Notes: generated by a model not told the origin, from the letters alone. Positions 1 to 8,366 are shown, counted from the first letter of the stretch. The stretch: DNA of 64,000 nucleotides from Oscillospiraceae bacterium (GCA_015067765.1 SVLV01000001.1:1-64000); one strand, 5' to 3'. A program made the numbers and translations.

Positions 1-552
1 GAAGATGACCAGGGCATCGAAACATACGCCACACCCACCCAGCTGGCAAAGGCGATGACCGCTGACCTCTCCGTGGAACTTGCGGAGGCAACGCTGTACG
101 CAGATGACGGCGCTGCCGAAATCGTGAAGGAATTTAAGTCCGGCACCCTGTCCCTTGGTGTGGATGACCTGGGCGGTAGCGTGGCTTCTGACCTTACCGG
201 CTCCACCATCGACAATAACGGTGTTGTTATTTCCGCTGCGGAAGACGGCGGCACTCCCGTTGCAGTCGGTTTCCGGGCAAAGAAGTCCAATGGCAAGTAC
301 CGCTACTTCTGGCTGTACCGTGTCAAATTTGGCATCCCTGCCACCGCCCTGGCGACCAAGGGCGACAGCATTACCTTCTCCACACCTACCATCGAAGGCA
401 CCATCCTTCGCCGGAACAAGCCGGATGCCAAGGGTACGCACCCCTGGAAGGCAGAGGTCACCGAAGGCGATGCCACCGTCAAGGCAGAAACCATCACCAA
501 CTGGTACAAGGAAGTGTACGAGCCTTCCTTCACTACCACCACTACCGAATAA
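1..552 (+). CDS. Phage major tail protein (phi13-type), 5' truncated by window
   Basis: The reading frame is already open at base 1, so the N-terminus lies outside the window; at least 183 residues are present and end in TAA at 550-552. The acidic, Gly-rich protein with the segment YRYFWLYRVKFGIPA and a Thr-rich end resembles the phi13-family major tail tube protein of siphoviruses (family knowledge, recognised by eye). In such phages the next gene on the same strand is the gpG tail assembly chaperone. Here the next tail genes are on the opposite strand because the DNA after base 554 is inverted. The bases just after the stop (AAGGA at 551-555) would serve as ribosome site for the chaperone if the inversion were undone. 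Confidence 0.8.
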   Translation, partial: EDDQGIETYATPTQLAKAMTADLSVELAEATLYADDGAAEIVKEFKSGTLSLGVDDLGGSVASDLTGSTIDNNGVVISAAEDGGTPVAVGFRAKKSNGKYRYFWLYRVKFGIPATALATKGDSITFSTPTIEGTILRRNKPDAKGTHPWKAEVTEGDATVKAETITNWYKEVYEPSFTTTTTE

Positions 553-3023
553 GGACTGGTGATGCCCAGATTTGTACGTGCCGCTGCCGCCGTGGTTGCA
601 CCCGTACCGCCATAGGACAACGCCAGCGCGGTTTCCAGAGTGATTTCCTCAAAATCCTGTCTGTCATATGCCAGCTTCACCGCATAGGCATTTGCCGCCA
701 CCGTGGTACTGGTAGAGGTCACGCTGGAGGACAGCTTGGTCAGACCGTAATAAGTGGTGGTGGCGGTGGACTTACTGATCAGTTCCCAATAGGAGCCGTT
801 ATAGACGAAGAGAACAACCTCGCCGCTCCTCCACATATAGGTACTTGCCGCCGTGGACCCATACTGCTTGATGGCAATGGCTCCCGTACCGTTTACATTC
901 AGCGTGGGGGATGCACCCGAATTGTAATAGGTGAACTTGACAGCGATGGTAGCACCAGTCTCCAACACAAAGCCGGAGCAAGTTACTACCTTGGCCACCG
1001 TTGCCGCCGCCGTTGCACAAGTTCCATAGTAGAACGGAGGGTTGCCAAAATCATAATCGATTTGGTCCGGGGTCAGCGTACCTTCAATCCTCACATCACC
1101 CACGATATGACCGTCACCCACAACATGGAGCGCGGCATCCGGTGTAGGGGTGTTGATACCCACCATCTTCTTTCGCAACGCCACCAGGGGCGTACCCTGC
1201 GGGACGGTGAAATAAAGGCTGAGTGCCGACAGCGAACTCAGCTGATCCCGAATGTACAGGTGGAAATCGTAGGACGAATTGGCATCCAGACTACACAATT
1301 CCAGGTTGGAGAACGAGAAGCTGGTGCCATTTTGCGTAACAGACGATGTGATGTTTGTATACGCACCATCCAGAATGAAGTTGATGATACTGAGGATGAT
1401 TTCCGGCAATGCCGCAATCAGCACCGGGATGGCGGCAAGCAGACCGTCAGCCAGGCCGGTAATCAGCTGGAGAGCGGCATCCAAAATCATAGGCAGGCTG
1501 TTGATGAGGCTCTGCACGATGGTGATGATTGCCTGGATCGCCGCCGGGATGAGGGTCGGCAGAGCCGAGGCAATGCCCTGTACCAGGGACATTACAATCT
1601 GAATGGCGGCTTCTACCAACAGGGGCAGATTTTCAATCACAGTATTGACGATGGTGAGGACTGCCTCAATGACCACGGGAATCAGCTGCGGCAACAGAGT
1701 CAGCAGCGTGTTCAGCACCTGGGAGAACAGGTCCACAACGGTCTCCAGGAGTGTCGGCAGTAGTTCTACCACCGTCTCAAGCAGAGCATTCAGCGCTGTT
1801 GGGAGCGCCGATATGATGTTCTCTATCACCGGGGTAATATTGGTCAGCACATCCTGGAAGGCATCGACCACATTGTTGCAGAGTTGCTCGATGTCGGCAT
1901 CGGCATTACCGAAACCAACCACCAGGTTGCTCACCGCCGCCTTCATGGCATTCATGGAGCCTTCGATGGTATGCTCGGCTTCTGCCGCCGTGGCTCCGGC
2001 AACACCCATACTCTCCTGGATGACGTGGATAGCGGAAACCACATCGGCATAGGAACTGATATCGTACTCAATGCCGGAAATCGCCTGGGCATCTGCAAGC
2101 AGACGCTCCATTTCCGTCTTGGTACCGCCGTAACCCAGTTTGAGGTTATCCAACATGGTGTAGTTCTGCTTGGCAAAGCCCTGGTATGCGTTTTGGATGA
2201 GACCAATGTCGGTGCCCATCTTATTGGCATTATCCGCCATGTCGGTGATTGCCATATCCGCATATTTGACCGCCGCCTCCGTATCGCCGCCCAAAGAGGA
2301 AATCAGCGATGCGGAGAAGGATGTGACCGTGGACATATAGTCATTGGCGGACATACCGGCCGTTTTATAGGCGTTGTTGGCGTATTCCTGCATAGCCGCA
2401 GAGGAGTCTTTGAACAGGGTGTCGATACCGCCGACCAACTGCTCATACTCTCCGTATGCCTCGACTACTGCTTTGCCCAGGGAAACAGCTGCGGCAGCGG
2501 CGGCGGTGACCACCGCGCCCATCGCCACACCCACACCCTTCAGAACAGATCCCAGTTTGGAGAACTTTCCTTCGGAATCCTCTGCGGCATCGGCGGCATC
2601 GTCCAGGTCATCTGCCATCTCATCGGCAGAATCGCCTGTATCGTCCATTTCCTTGCCCAGCTTGTCCATGGCCTCTTCGTTATCGGCCAGTTCACGCTCC
2701 ATGCCGTTCAGGGCGGCTTGGGCGTTATTCAGCTGAATCTGCCACGCCTGGGTCCGGCGGTCATTTTCGCCAAAGGTCTCGGCGGCATTCTGCATGGCTT
2801 GGCGGAGCATCTCCACCTTTTTCTTCTGTGCCTCGACCTGTTCAGCCAAGACCTTATGTCTGGCGGCCAGGGCTTCGGCAGAATCGTCGCTCTTGGAGAA
2901 TTGGGACTCCACCAGCTTCATTTCCGAGCCGAGGACTTTGAAAGACTGGTTGATATCAGCCAGGGCCTTCTTAAATTCCTTCTCGCCCTCAAGACCGATT
3001 TTTAAGCCAAAAGTATCTGCCAT
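303..3023 (-). CDS. Tape measure protein fused to tail fibre, inverted and running antisense into the tail gene
   Basis: The 906-codon frame starts at ATG 3021-3023. Residues 1 to about 552 are a tape measure protein: a charged coiled-coil N-terminus (KEFKKALADINQSFK), an Ala-rich helix, then long hydrophobic Leu/Ile/Pro repeats. At about base 1366 the sequence changes abruptly to tail-fibre sequence (VGINTPTPDAALHVVG, SYGGTGATTAAAARTNLGI) that runs to about base 559. The last 85 or so codons (558-303) are only the antisense of the major tail gene. The C-terminal part of the tape measure and the distal-tail and tail-lysin genes expected between tape measure and fibre are missing, which suggests a large in-frame deletion. 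This copy is very unlikely to build a functional tail. Confidence 0.75.
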   Translation of the reverse strand: MADTFGLKIGLEGEKEFKKALADINQSFKVLGSEMKLVESQFSKSDDSAEALAARHKVLAEQVEAQKKKVEMLRQAMQNAAETFGENDRRTQAWQIQLNNAQAALNGMERELADNEEAMDKLGKEMDDTGDSADEMADDLDDAADAAEDSEGKFSKLGSVLKGVGVAMGAVVTAAAAAAVSLGKAVVEAYGEYEQLVGGIDTLFKDSSAAMQEYANNAYKTAGMSANDYMSTVTSFSASLISSLGGDTEAAVKYADMAITDMADNANKMGTDIGLIQNAYQGFAKQNYTMLDNLKLGYGGTKTEMERLLADAQAISGIEYDISSYADVVSAIHVIQESMGVAGATAAEAEHTIEGSMNAMKAAVSNLVVGFGNADADIEQLCNNVVDAFQDVLTNITPVIENIISALPTALNALLETVVELLPTLLETVVDLFSQVLNTLLTLLPQLIPVVIEAVLTIVNTVIENLPLLVEAAIQIVMSLVQGIASALPTLIPAAIQAIITIVQSLINSLPMILDAALQLITGLADGLLAAIPVLIAALPEIILSIINFILDGAYTNITSSVTQNGTSFSFSNLELCSLDANSSYDFHLYIRDQLSSLSALSLYFTVPQGTPLVALRKKMVGINTPTPDAALHVVGDGHIVGDVRIEGTLTPDQIDYDFGNPPFYYGTCATAAATVAKVVTCSGFVLETGATIAVKFTYYNSGASPTLNVNGTGAIAIKQYGSTAASTYMWRSGEVVLFVYNGSYWELISKSTATTTYYGLTKLSSSVTSTSTTVAANAYAVKLAYDRQDFEEITLETALALSYGGTGATTAAAARTNLGITSPYSVVVVVKEGSYTSLYQLVMVSALTVASPSVTSAFQGCVPLASGLFRRRMVPSMVGVEKVMLSPLVARAVAGMPNLTRYSQK

Positions 3024-3624
3024 TTAACCACCGCCTTTCATCAGATTCCCTCCGGGATGATGTCATCAATGAATCGTTCCCGCTTGGGTTTGGAAATGCC
3101 AGAATACTGTTTGTGACACTCCCAAAGGTCCAGGAGTAGGCCAAATGGCATAAGCCACACCTCATCCTGTGTCAGATGGAGGTGGGCCAAGCCATAATAA
3201 AGCAGCCGGGTAAACAGTTCTTCGTCTGTTACTCGGCTGCTACTGCGTTTTTTGTGTCTGCCTCACTCTCAATGTTGCGCTTGGTGCCTGCAAGCAGAGC
3301 TTCCATAATGGCAGATTTGTAAGTTGCCAGGTCTGCGGGGACGGTCAGAAGTTCCACCATCTCCTCGGTGAGCAGTTCCTTGGGGGCATCCTTATGCTTG
3401 AGGTTGTGGATAAGGATGGACTGATTGGCCAGAAGGGTGATGAGCCAAACGACCTCACCGATAGCCATCTCGAAATTCTCGGATTTCATAAGGCTATCGC
3501 CCAGGTTCTCCAGACCGCCGTAACGGCCGGCGACCTCCTTGGTAGCCTTGGTGGTCAGCAGAAGGGTGTATTCCTCACCGCCGACGGTGATAACAGATGC
3601 GCGATCTTTCATCATAGGTCAGTC
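554..3624. repeat. Inverted 3.07-kb tail-gene segment bounded by 5-bp inverted repeats
   Basis: The tail genes at 559-3615 lie on the minus strand while their neighbours at 1-552 and 3618-5852 lie on the plus strand. The segment is bounded by GACTG at 554-558 and its reverse complement CAGTC at 3620-3624. Flipping it in silico joins the fibre codons for NLGITS (minus strand) directly in frame to RTSLYSGTL (from 3624 on the plus strand). It also places AAGGACTGACCT before the chaperone ATG, giving it the ribosome site it now lacks. I see no longer inverted repeat typical of a site-specific invertase at the ends. The event could be a genuine microhomology-mediated inversion or an assembly error. 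Confidence 0.75.
3041..3615 (-). CDS. Tail assembly chaperone gpG / gpGT with -1 frameshift site
   Basis: The zero-frame product (3615-3229, 128 aa, starts MMKDRASVITVGGE) has the size and position of the siphovirus tail chaperone G, directly before the tape measure. Near its end the sense strand reads A AAA AAC at 3253-3247 with the codon phasing (ACA AAA AAC) of a canonical -1 slippery heptamer. Shifting -1 there opens a frame of about 65 codons (TDEELFTRLLYYGLAHLHL ... DDIIPEGI) that stops at 3041, 18 bases before the tape measure ATG. This is the classic gpG/gpGT arrangement. The gene lacks a ribosome site in its present orientation; the inversion separated it from AAGGA at 551-555. Confidence 0.75.
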
Positions 3625-3899
3625 GTACCTCACTATACAGCGGAACGCTGAGTAGTGGTAGCATCACCTTCAACTATGGCAATTACAACTTCTATGTGAT
3701 TACCGGCCGTGTTACATCCTCCGGTTCTTTGCTGTGTTCGGTTATTCCCAAAACCTTACTTACCACTTCGGATGTCACATACCAGTTTGCCGATGAATCC
3801 TACTACCGGGCATTCAAGCTGAAATACTCCGGCTCAACCGTTACGCTGACGGTTGGTGGCGGCTATGGATCTATTACAAGTGTCTGCGGCATCACTTAA
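3618..3899 (+). pseudogene. C-terminal fragment of tail fibre protein, severed by the inversion
   Basis: The frame is open from just after a TAG at 3615-3617 to the TAA at 3897-3899 and has no credible start codon with a ribosome site. Its sequence (LYSGTLSSGSITFNYGNYNF, then TVTLTVGGGYGSI) is beta-rich and Ser/Thr/Gly-rich, like the tip of a phage tail fibre. It continues exactly in phase with the fibre part on the minus strand at 559-1365 when the segment 554-3624 is flipped. It is therefore the 3' end of that gene, not an independent gene. Confidence 0.7.
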
Positions 3900-3910
3900 G
3901 GAGGTCAAAA

Positions 3911-4279
3911 ATGCAAGTAATTACAGACGAACAGGGCTTTGTCCTCAGTTTTGCCTTTATTGGCAATATGGTCGGTGCGACCGAAATACCGGAGCCGGAA
4001 GATTTGGAACTGTTCCTGCACCAGTTCTATGCCTTTCAGCTGTCGGACGGCAAGCTGATTTACAACAGCGCCGCCTACGAATCTCATGTGTTGGAGGAAA
4101 CGAAGGTTGAATACCGTCGGCGCCGGGAAACGGAATGTTTCTCTATTATCAACCGGGGGCAGCTTTGGTATGAGGGCATTACGCTTACCCAGCTGATAGA
4201 ACTCCGGCAATGGTACAAAGCGTGGCTGAATGTCACCGAGACAATGGTCATCCCAGAAAAGCCGGAGTGGCTGGAATAA
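3911..4279 (+). CDS. Phage protein of unknown function downstream of tail fibre
   Basis: This gene of 122 codons starts at ATG 3911 after a good AAGGAGG site. The protein is acidic in the first half (EIPEPEDLELFLHQF) and has a central KVEYRRRRETE segment; it shows no signal peptide or membrane span. Genes of this kind sit between the fibre and lysis genes in many clostridial siphophages, where they are annotated as hypothetical or fibre-associated. I do not recognise a family and infer only a role in host recognition or baseplate assembly from position. Confidence 0.6.
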   Translation: MQVITDEQGFVLSFAFIGNMVGATEIPEPEDLELFLHQFYAFQLSDGKLIYNSAAYESHVLEETKVEYRRRRETECFSIINRGQLWYEGITLTQLIELRQWYKAWLNVTETMVIPEKPEWLE

Positions 4280-4347
4280 GGAATTGCGGCACTCCGAGAG
4301 GGGTGCCAATTTTCATATAAAAATATGATTTTGAGGAGGAAACGCAC

Positions 4348-4602
4348 ATGGAACTGACCACCCTTGCGGCAACGATTACTGCTCTCGGCGTCGTTTTCGG
4401 CGCAATCTTTGCCGTGTACAAATGGTTCTTGAAGCAGGAAAAGCAGGACAAGGATATCAAGGCCATCAAAGAAGAGCAGACCGTTCTGACCCAGGGCATT
4501 CTTGCTTGCCTCCAGGGTCTGCACGAACAAGGCTGTAACGGTCCTGTGACCGCAGCCATTGAACGCATCGAAACCCATTTGAACAAACAGGCTCACAAAT
4601 AA
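4348..4602 (+). CDS. Small phage membrane protein with coiled coil, lysis-module (XhlA-like)
   Basis: The 84-residue protein has one N-terminal membrane span (TLAATITALGVVFGAIFAVY) followed by a charged helical tail (KQEKQDKDIKAIKEEQ) likely to form a coiled coil. This layout matches XhlA/holin-accessory proteins found just before holin and amidase genes. GAGGAGG lies 8 bases before the ATG. It probably assists the holin at 4617-4901 in host lysis; this is inferred from topology and context, not from a recognised signature. Confidence 0.6.
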   Translation: MELTTLAATITALGVVFGAIFAVYKWFLKQEKQDKDIKAIKEEQTVLTQGILACLQGLHEQGCNGPVTAAIERIETHLNKQAHK

Positions 4603-4616
4603 GGAGGATTACTATC

Positions 4617-4901
4617 ATGACTGACATCACTACCATTCCCGCTCTGGCGGCAATCGTGTACACCATCATCGACATCGTCAAGACCGCTATGGGCGGCGAC
4701 GAGAAGTTCCGGCGCTTCATTCCGCTGATCGCCTGCGTTCTGGGCGCAGTCTGCGGCGTGGTCGCTTTTTACTGCGTCCCCGGCACTATGGGCACCGAGA
4801 ATCTGCTCGTTGCCATCGTCCTTGGTGCGGCAAGCGGTCTGTCTGCTACCGGCACCAACCAGGCGGTCAAGCAGTTGGCTCCCACCAAGAAGGAGGAATA
4901 A
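4617..4901 (+). CDS. Phage holin
   Basis: This 94-residue protein has two hydrophobic stretches (about 5-24 weak, 37-54 FIPLIACVLGAVCGVVAF) and a third Gly/Ala-rich one (residues 60-80), a charged loop GGDEKFRR and a lysine/glutamate-rich C-terminus. Size, topology and position between a coiled-coil membrane protein and an amidase fit a clostridial holin of the Phage_holin_5_2 type. The holin permeabilises the membrane so that the endolysin reaches the wall. It is spaced tightly with both neighbours. Confidence 0.7.
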   Translation: MTDITTIPALAAIVYTIIDIVKTAMGGDEKFRRFIPLIACVLGAVCGVVAFYCVPGTMGTENLLVAIVLGAASGLSATGTNQAVKQLAPTKKEE

Positions 4902-4904
4902 CCA

Positions 4905-5852
4905 ATGAATCTGCATACCCTGATTTTCACGGAGAATGCCTGCTATAAGGCCGGCCGGAAGATAACGGTCAAAGGCATTATGGTCCATTCCACCGGAGCG
5001 AATAACCCCTGGCTGAAACGCTATGTGGGTCCGGACGATGGTTTGCTGGGTAAAAACCAGTATAACAACCATTGGAACACCTACCATCCCGGCGGCAGAG
5101 AGGTCTGTGTCCATGGCTTCATTGGTAAGTTGGCAGACGGCACCATCGCCACCTATCAGACCCTGCCCTGGGATCATCGTGGTTGGCACGCTGGCGGTAG
5201 CGCAAACAACACCCATATCGGTTTTGAAATCTGTGAGGACGGTCTCGCTGATGGCACCTACTTCAAAAAGGTGTATCAGGAGGCCGTCGAACTTTGTGCC
5301 TATCTGTGCAAGCAGTATGGTCTCACCGAGAAGGATATCATCTGCCACTCCGAGGGCTATAAGCGCGGTGTCGCTTCCAACCATGGCGACGTCATGCATT
5401 GGTTCCCCAAGCACGGCAAAAGCATGGACACCTTCCGTGCCGCCGTCAAGGAACTGCTGACCGCCGGGGAGGACACTCCCACCCAGGAGGAAGAGAAGCC
5501 TACCACCTCGGAATATCCCGAAAAGCTGACCTCCGGCTATTACCGGGTCCGCAAGACCTGGAAAGACAGCAAGTCCCAGGTGGGTGCCTACCGCATCCTT
5601 GCCAACGCAAAGGCAGCTGCGGACAAGAACCCCGGCACCTTCGTTTTCACCAATGACGGTGTTGCTATCTATCCTGCGGAAAAGCCTGCCGAGGAGACCT
5701 ACCGGGTCCATACGGTGGTCAAGGGCGATACCCTTTGGGACATCGCCAAGAAGTACCTGGGCGACGGCTCTCGCTACCCGGAAATCAAGACCCTCAACAA
5801 TCTCGACTCCAATGTCATCTACAGCGGCTGGAAGCTGAAGATCCCCAACTAA
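4905..5852 (+). CDS. Endolysin: N-acetylmuramoyl-L-alanine amidase with LysM domain
   Basis: The 315-residue protein starts at ATG 4905 after AAGGAGG. The N-terminal half is an Amidase_2/PGRP-type zinc amidase: GIMVHSTGANNP carries the first zinc His, NTHIGFEICEDG is the fold core, and IICHSEGYKRG with a later Asp-containing segment supplies the remaining ligands. A Pro/Glu/Thr linker (about 185-205) leads to a region SGYYRVRKTWKDSKSQVGAY resembling the wall-binding repeats of clostridial lysins. A C-terminal LysM follows (YRVHTVVKGDTLWDIAKKYL). It cleaves the bond between muramic acid and the stem peptide. It is the last gene of the tail/lysis transcript; a strong terminator follows. Confidence 0.9.
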   Translation: MNLHTLIFTENACYKAGRKITVKGIMVHSTGANNPWLKRYVGPDDGLLGKNQYNNHWNTYHPGGREVCVHGFIGKLADGTIATYQTLPWDHRGWHAGGSANNTHIGFEICEDGLADGTYFKKVYQEAVELCAYLCKQYGLTEKDIICHSEGYKRGVASNHGDVMHWFPKHGKSMDTFRAAVKELLTAGEDTPTQEEEKPTTSEYPEKLTSGYYRVRKTWKDSKSQVGAYRILANAKAAADKNPGTFVFTNDGVAIYPAEKPAEETYRVHTVVKGDTLWDIAKKYLGDGSRYPEIKTLNNLDSNVIYSGWKLKIPN

Positions 5853-5857
5853 CACGG

Positions 5858-5901
5858 CCCCCCAATCACTACTCGCTAGTGGTTGGGGGGCTTTCTTTTT
5901 T
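5858..5901 (+). terminator. Rho-independent terminator after endolysin
   Basis: A 13-bp stem (5858-5870 with 5878-5890, one G-T pair, C6/G6 base) and a short loop are followed by a T-rich tail. It closes the lysis operon and separates it from the recombinase module. Confidence 0.85.
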
Positions 5902-5993
5902 GCCCCGAAAAAAACATTTTTTGCCCAGGGGGTTAAATTTGGCCTTTTCCGTGGCGGTACTGCGAGAAACCCATCTGAAGGAGGTTGTTCGGG

Positions 5994-6392
5994 GTGACGA
6001 CACAGGAAATTGAAAGAATAAAGGATTTGCAGAATAAAGGATACGGCTATCGCAAAATCGCCACCGAGACCGGAATCTCTATCAACACGGTCAAATCGTA
6101 TATCAAACGGCATCCGGTAAATATTGTGGTGGAACCCACCGTTGTAAAGCATTGTCAGCATTGTGGCAAGCCGCTGATTGTCCGTTTCTCCAATAAGGAA
6201 AAGCGCTTCTGCGATTCCAAGTGCCGGATGGCTTGGTGGAACAATCATCGGTCAGAGGTACAGCAAAAGACCTTCCATAAGAAAATCTGCCCCACCTGCG
6301 GTGTTGCGTTTGCCGTGTACGGAAAGAAGGATCAGCGATTCTGCTCCAAGGCCTGTTATGGCATCAGCCGCCGGAAGGTGGTGGAAGAATGA
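5994..6392 (+). CDS. HTH plus double zinc-finger protein of serine recombinase module
   Basis: I place the start at GTG 5994, nine bases after AAGGAGG (5978-5984); TTG 5985 abuts the Shine-Dalgarno and is less likely. Of about 132 residues, the N-terminus is a helix-turn-helix (GYGYRKIATETGISINTVKSYI) like sigma-70 region 4 or Hin-type domains. It is followed by two treble-clef-like cysteine motifs (CQHCGKPLI...FCDSKCRMAWW and CPTCGVAF...FCSKACYG). Proteins of this form precede large serine recombinases in Clostridia and are often labelled sigma-like. The stop overlaps the next ATG (ATGA), so the two genes are coupled. Confidence 0.7.
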   Translation: MTTQEIERIKDLQNKGYGYRKIATETGISINTVKSYIKRHPVNIVVEPTVVKHCQHCGKPLIVRFSNKEKRFCDSKCRMAWWNNHRSEVQQKTFHKKICPTCGVAFAVYGKKDQRFCSKACYGISRRKVVEE

Positions 6393-6613
6393 ATGATGCG
6401 ATTATTTCCTTCCGTGCTGCCATGGCGGTGGCTTGGGGAATGCTCCAGGAGGGCATCATCAGCGAAGAAGAGTATTGTCAAATAGAGGCTATTATTGCCA
6501 GTAAAAAGGGTGTAGATTTGTCAACTTTATGTTGCAGAAATCCCTTGATATTCCGGGGGTTTAGAGCGAATATGTCACTACCAAACAGCAAAGGAGGTGG
6601 CATAAATGCCTAG
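6389..6613 (+). CDS. Small SHOCT-like protein before recombinase
   Basis: This 74-residue protein starts within the stop of the preceding gene and overlaps the recombinase start by 8 bases. The segment LQEGIISEEEYCQIEAIIASK resembles a SHOCT (short C-terminal) motif, a small amphipathic interaction helix pair. Small proteins with this motif commonly sit directly upstream of clostridial serine recombinases; their function is not known to me. The C-terminal tail after residue 45 looks unstructured. Confidence 0.55.
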   Translation: MNDAIISFRAAMAVAWGMLQEGIISEEEYCQIEAIIASKKGVDLSTLCCRNPLIFRGFRANMSLPNSKGGGINA

Positions 6614-8330
6614 AATTATTCGGAAAGTGGATGCTATCGCGCCCATCGCGCCCTCGCTAAAGAAGGTCGCTGCCTACGCCAGAGTTTCCTCCGGCAAGGA
6701 TGCAATGCTCCACTCATTATCCGCCCAGGTCAGTTACTACAATGACTACATCCAACAGCAGCCCGGCTGGGTGTTCGCCGGAGTGTACGCAGACGAGGCG
6801 CTAACCGGCACCAAGGAAACACGCGCCGACTTTCAGCGGCTCATTGGCGACTGCCGCCAGGGCAAGGTCCATGAGCAGTTTACCAGCTATGAGGCACAGG
6901 TGGATTATTACACCCAGTACATTTTGAGAAATCCCCAGTTTGAATTTGTGAAGGTATACACCGACGAGGGTATTTCCGGTACCAATACAAGAAAGCGAGA
7001 CGGCTTTAATGAGATGATCAGCGATGCCCTGGCCGGCAAAATCGACATCATTATTACCAAGTCCGTGAGCCGCTTCGCACGAAATACGGTGGACAGCCTG
7101 GTGACCATCCGACAGCTGAAAGAAAAAGGTGTAGAGGTTTTCTTTGAAAAGGAGAACATTTACACCTTTGACAGCAAAGGCGAGCTGCTACTGACAATTA
7201 TGTCCAGCCTTGCCCAGGAAGAGAGCCGGAGCATTTCCGAAAATGTCACCTGGGGCCGGAGAAAGCAGTTTGCAGACGGCAAGGTATGCTTGCCCTACGG
7301 ACGGTTCCTCGGCTACGAAAAAGGGCCGGACGGCTTGCCTCGGATTGTACCGGAACAGGCAAAGACTGTCGTGCTGATTTTCGATTTGTTTATGGCAGGG
7401 CTGACACCCGGCGCCATTGCCAAGCGGCTGACCGCAGACGGCATCCCTACACCTTCCGGCGGCACGAATTGGCAGGCATCCACAATTAAGAGCATTCTTT
7501 CCAACGAGAAGTACAAGGGCGACGCCCTCCTGCAGAAGGAGTTTACTGTGGATTTCCTGCAAAAAAAGAAGAAAACCAACGAGGGCGAGGTCCCCCAATA
7601 CTATGTTGAGGGCAGCCACCCAGCAATCATCGCACCGTCCCTGTTCGACCGGGTCCAGAGGGAAATTCAGCGAAGGAAGGCCCTGGGGCATCATTACAAC
7701 AGCAAGAGCGTTCTGGCATCACGGATTGTATGCGGCGACTGCGGCAGCTTCTACGGCTCCAAGGTCTGGAATTCCAACAGCAAGTACCGCCGGGTTATTT
7801 GGCAATGCAACAGCAAATTCCAGGGCGATAAATGCTCGACACCCCACTTGGACGAGCAGGACATCTATGGGCGCTTTTTGACCGCTTACAACGCCCTCCT
7901 TGGGGACAGGGACGCCCTTTGCGAGGACTGCCGCATCATGCAAGCAATGCTGACGGACACCTCGGCTGTTGATGCCGACTTGGAGGCGCTGCGTAGCGAA
8001 CTGGAGGTTGTGGTTGGGTTGACCAGGAAGTGCATTTCCGAAAATACTGTGGCGGCGCAGGATCAGACCGAATACGAAGCCAAGTACAACGCCCTGGCTG
8101 CACGGTACAATGACATCATTGCCCAAATCCAAGCTGCGGAACAACGCCGGGAAGAACGGCTGGATAAGGCAAAGCGAATCGAAACCTACATGGAGCAGAT
8201 TCGGAGTCAGTCCGGTGAACTGACGGTCTTTGATCCCCGGCTTTGGCTTGAGGTGATTGATGTTGCCACTGTCTACCATGACGGACGGATTGTATTCCGG
8301 TTCCTGGACGGCAGGGAGATTGAAGCATAA
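6606..8330 (+). CDS. Large serine recombinase, apparent fusion of two recombinase genes
   Basis: The 574-residue protein starts at ATG 6606 after AAGGAGG. Residues 1 to about 87 are the start of a resolvase domain with catalytic Ser28 (AYARVSS) up to DEALTGTKETRADFQRLIGDCRQGK. At about base 6870 it switches to another recombinase at EQFTSYEAQVDYYTQYI and repeats the same structural part (YTDEGISGTNTRKRDGF, then the SRFARN arginine motif). A Recombinase domain, a zinc ribbon (CGDCGSFYGSK ... CNSKFQGDKC) and a coiled coil follow. The second half lacks its own RVS catalytic serine. I infer that an in-frame deletion fused two tandem genes; the normal catalytic fold may be disturbed. Large serine recombinases integrate or excise mobile DNA. 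Confidence 0.85.
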   Translation: MPRIIRKVDAIAPIAPSLKKVAAYARVSSGKDAMLHSLSAQVSYYNDYIQQQPGWVFAGVYADEALTGTKETRADFQRLIGDCRQGKVHEQFTSYEAQVDYYTQYILRNPQFEFVKVYTDEGISGTNTRKRDGFNEMISDALAGKIDIIITKSVSRFARNTVDSLVTIRQLKEKGVEVFFEKENIYTFDSKGELLLTIMSSLAQEESRSISENVTWGRRKQFADGKVCLPYGRFLGYEKGPDGLPRIVPEQAKTVVLIFDLFMAGLTPGAIAKRLTADGIPTPSGGTNWQASTIKSILSNEKYKGDALLQKEFTVDFLQKKKKTNEGEVPQYYVEGSHPAIIAPSLFDRVQREIQRRKALGHHYNSKSVLASRIVCGDCGSFYGSKVWNSNSKYRRVIWQCNSKFQGDKCSTPHLDEQDIYGRFLTAYNALLGDRDALCEDCRIMQAMLTDTSAVDADLEALRSELEVVVGLTRKCISENTVAAQDQTEYEAKYNALAARYNDIIAQIQAAEQRREERLDKAKRIETYMEQIRSQSGELTVFDPRLWLEVIDVATVYHDGRIVFRFLDGREIEA

Positions 8331-8366
8331 TAAAACGCCCATAGGCATTCCTATGAGCGTCGCAAC

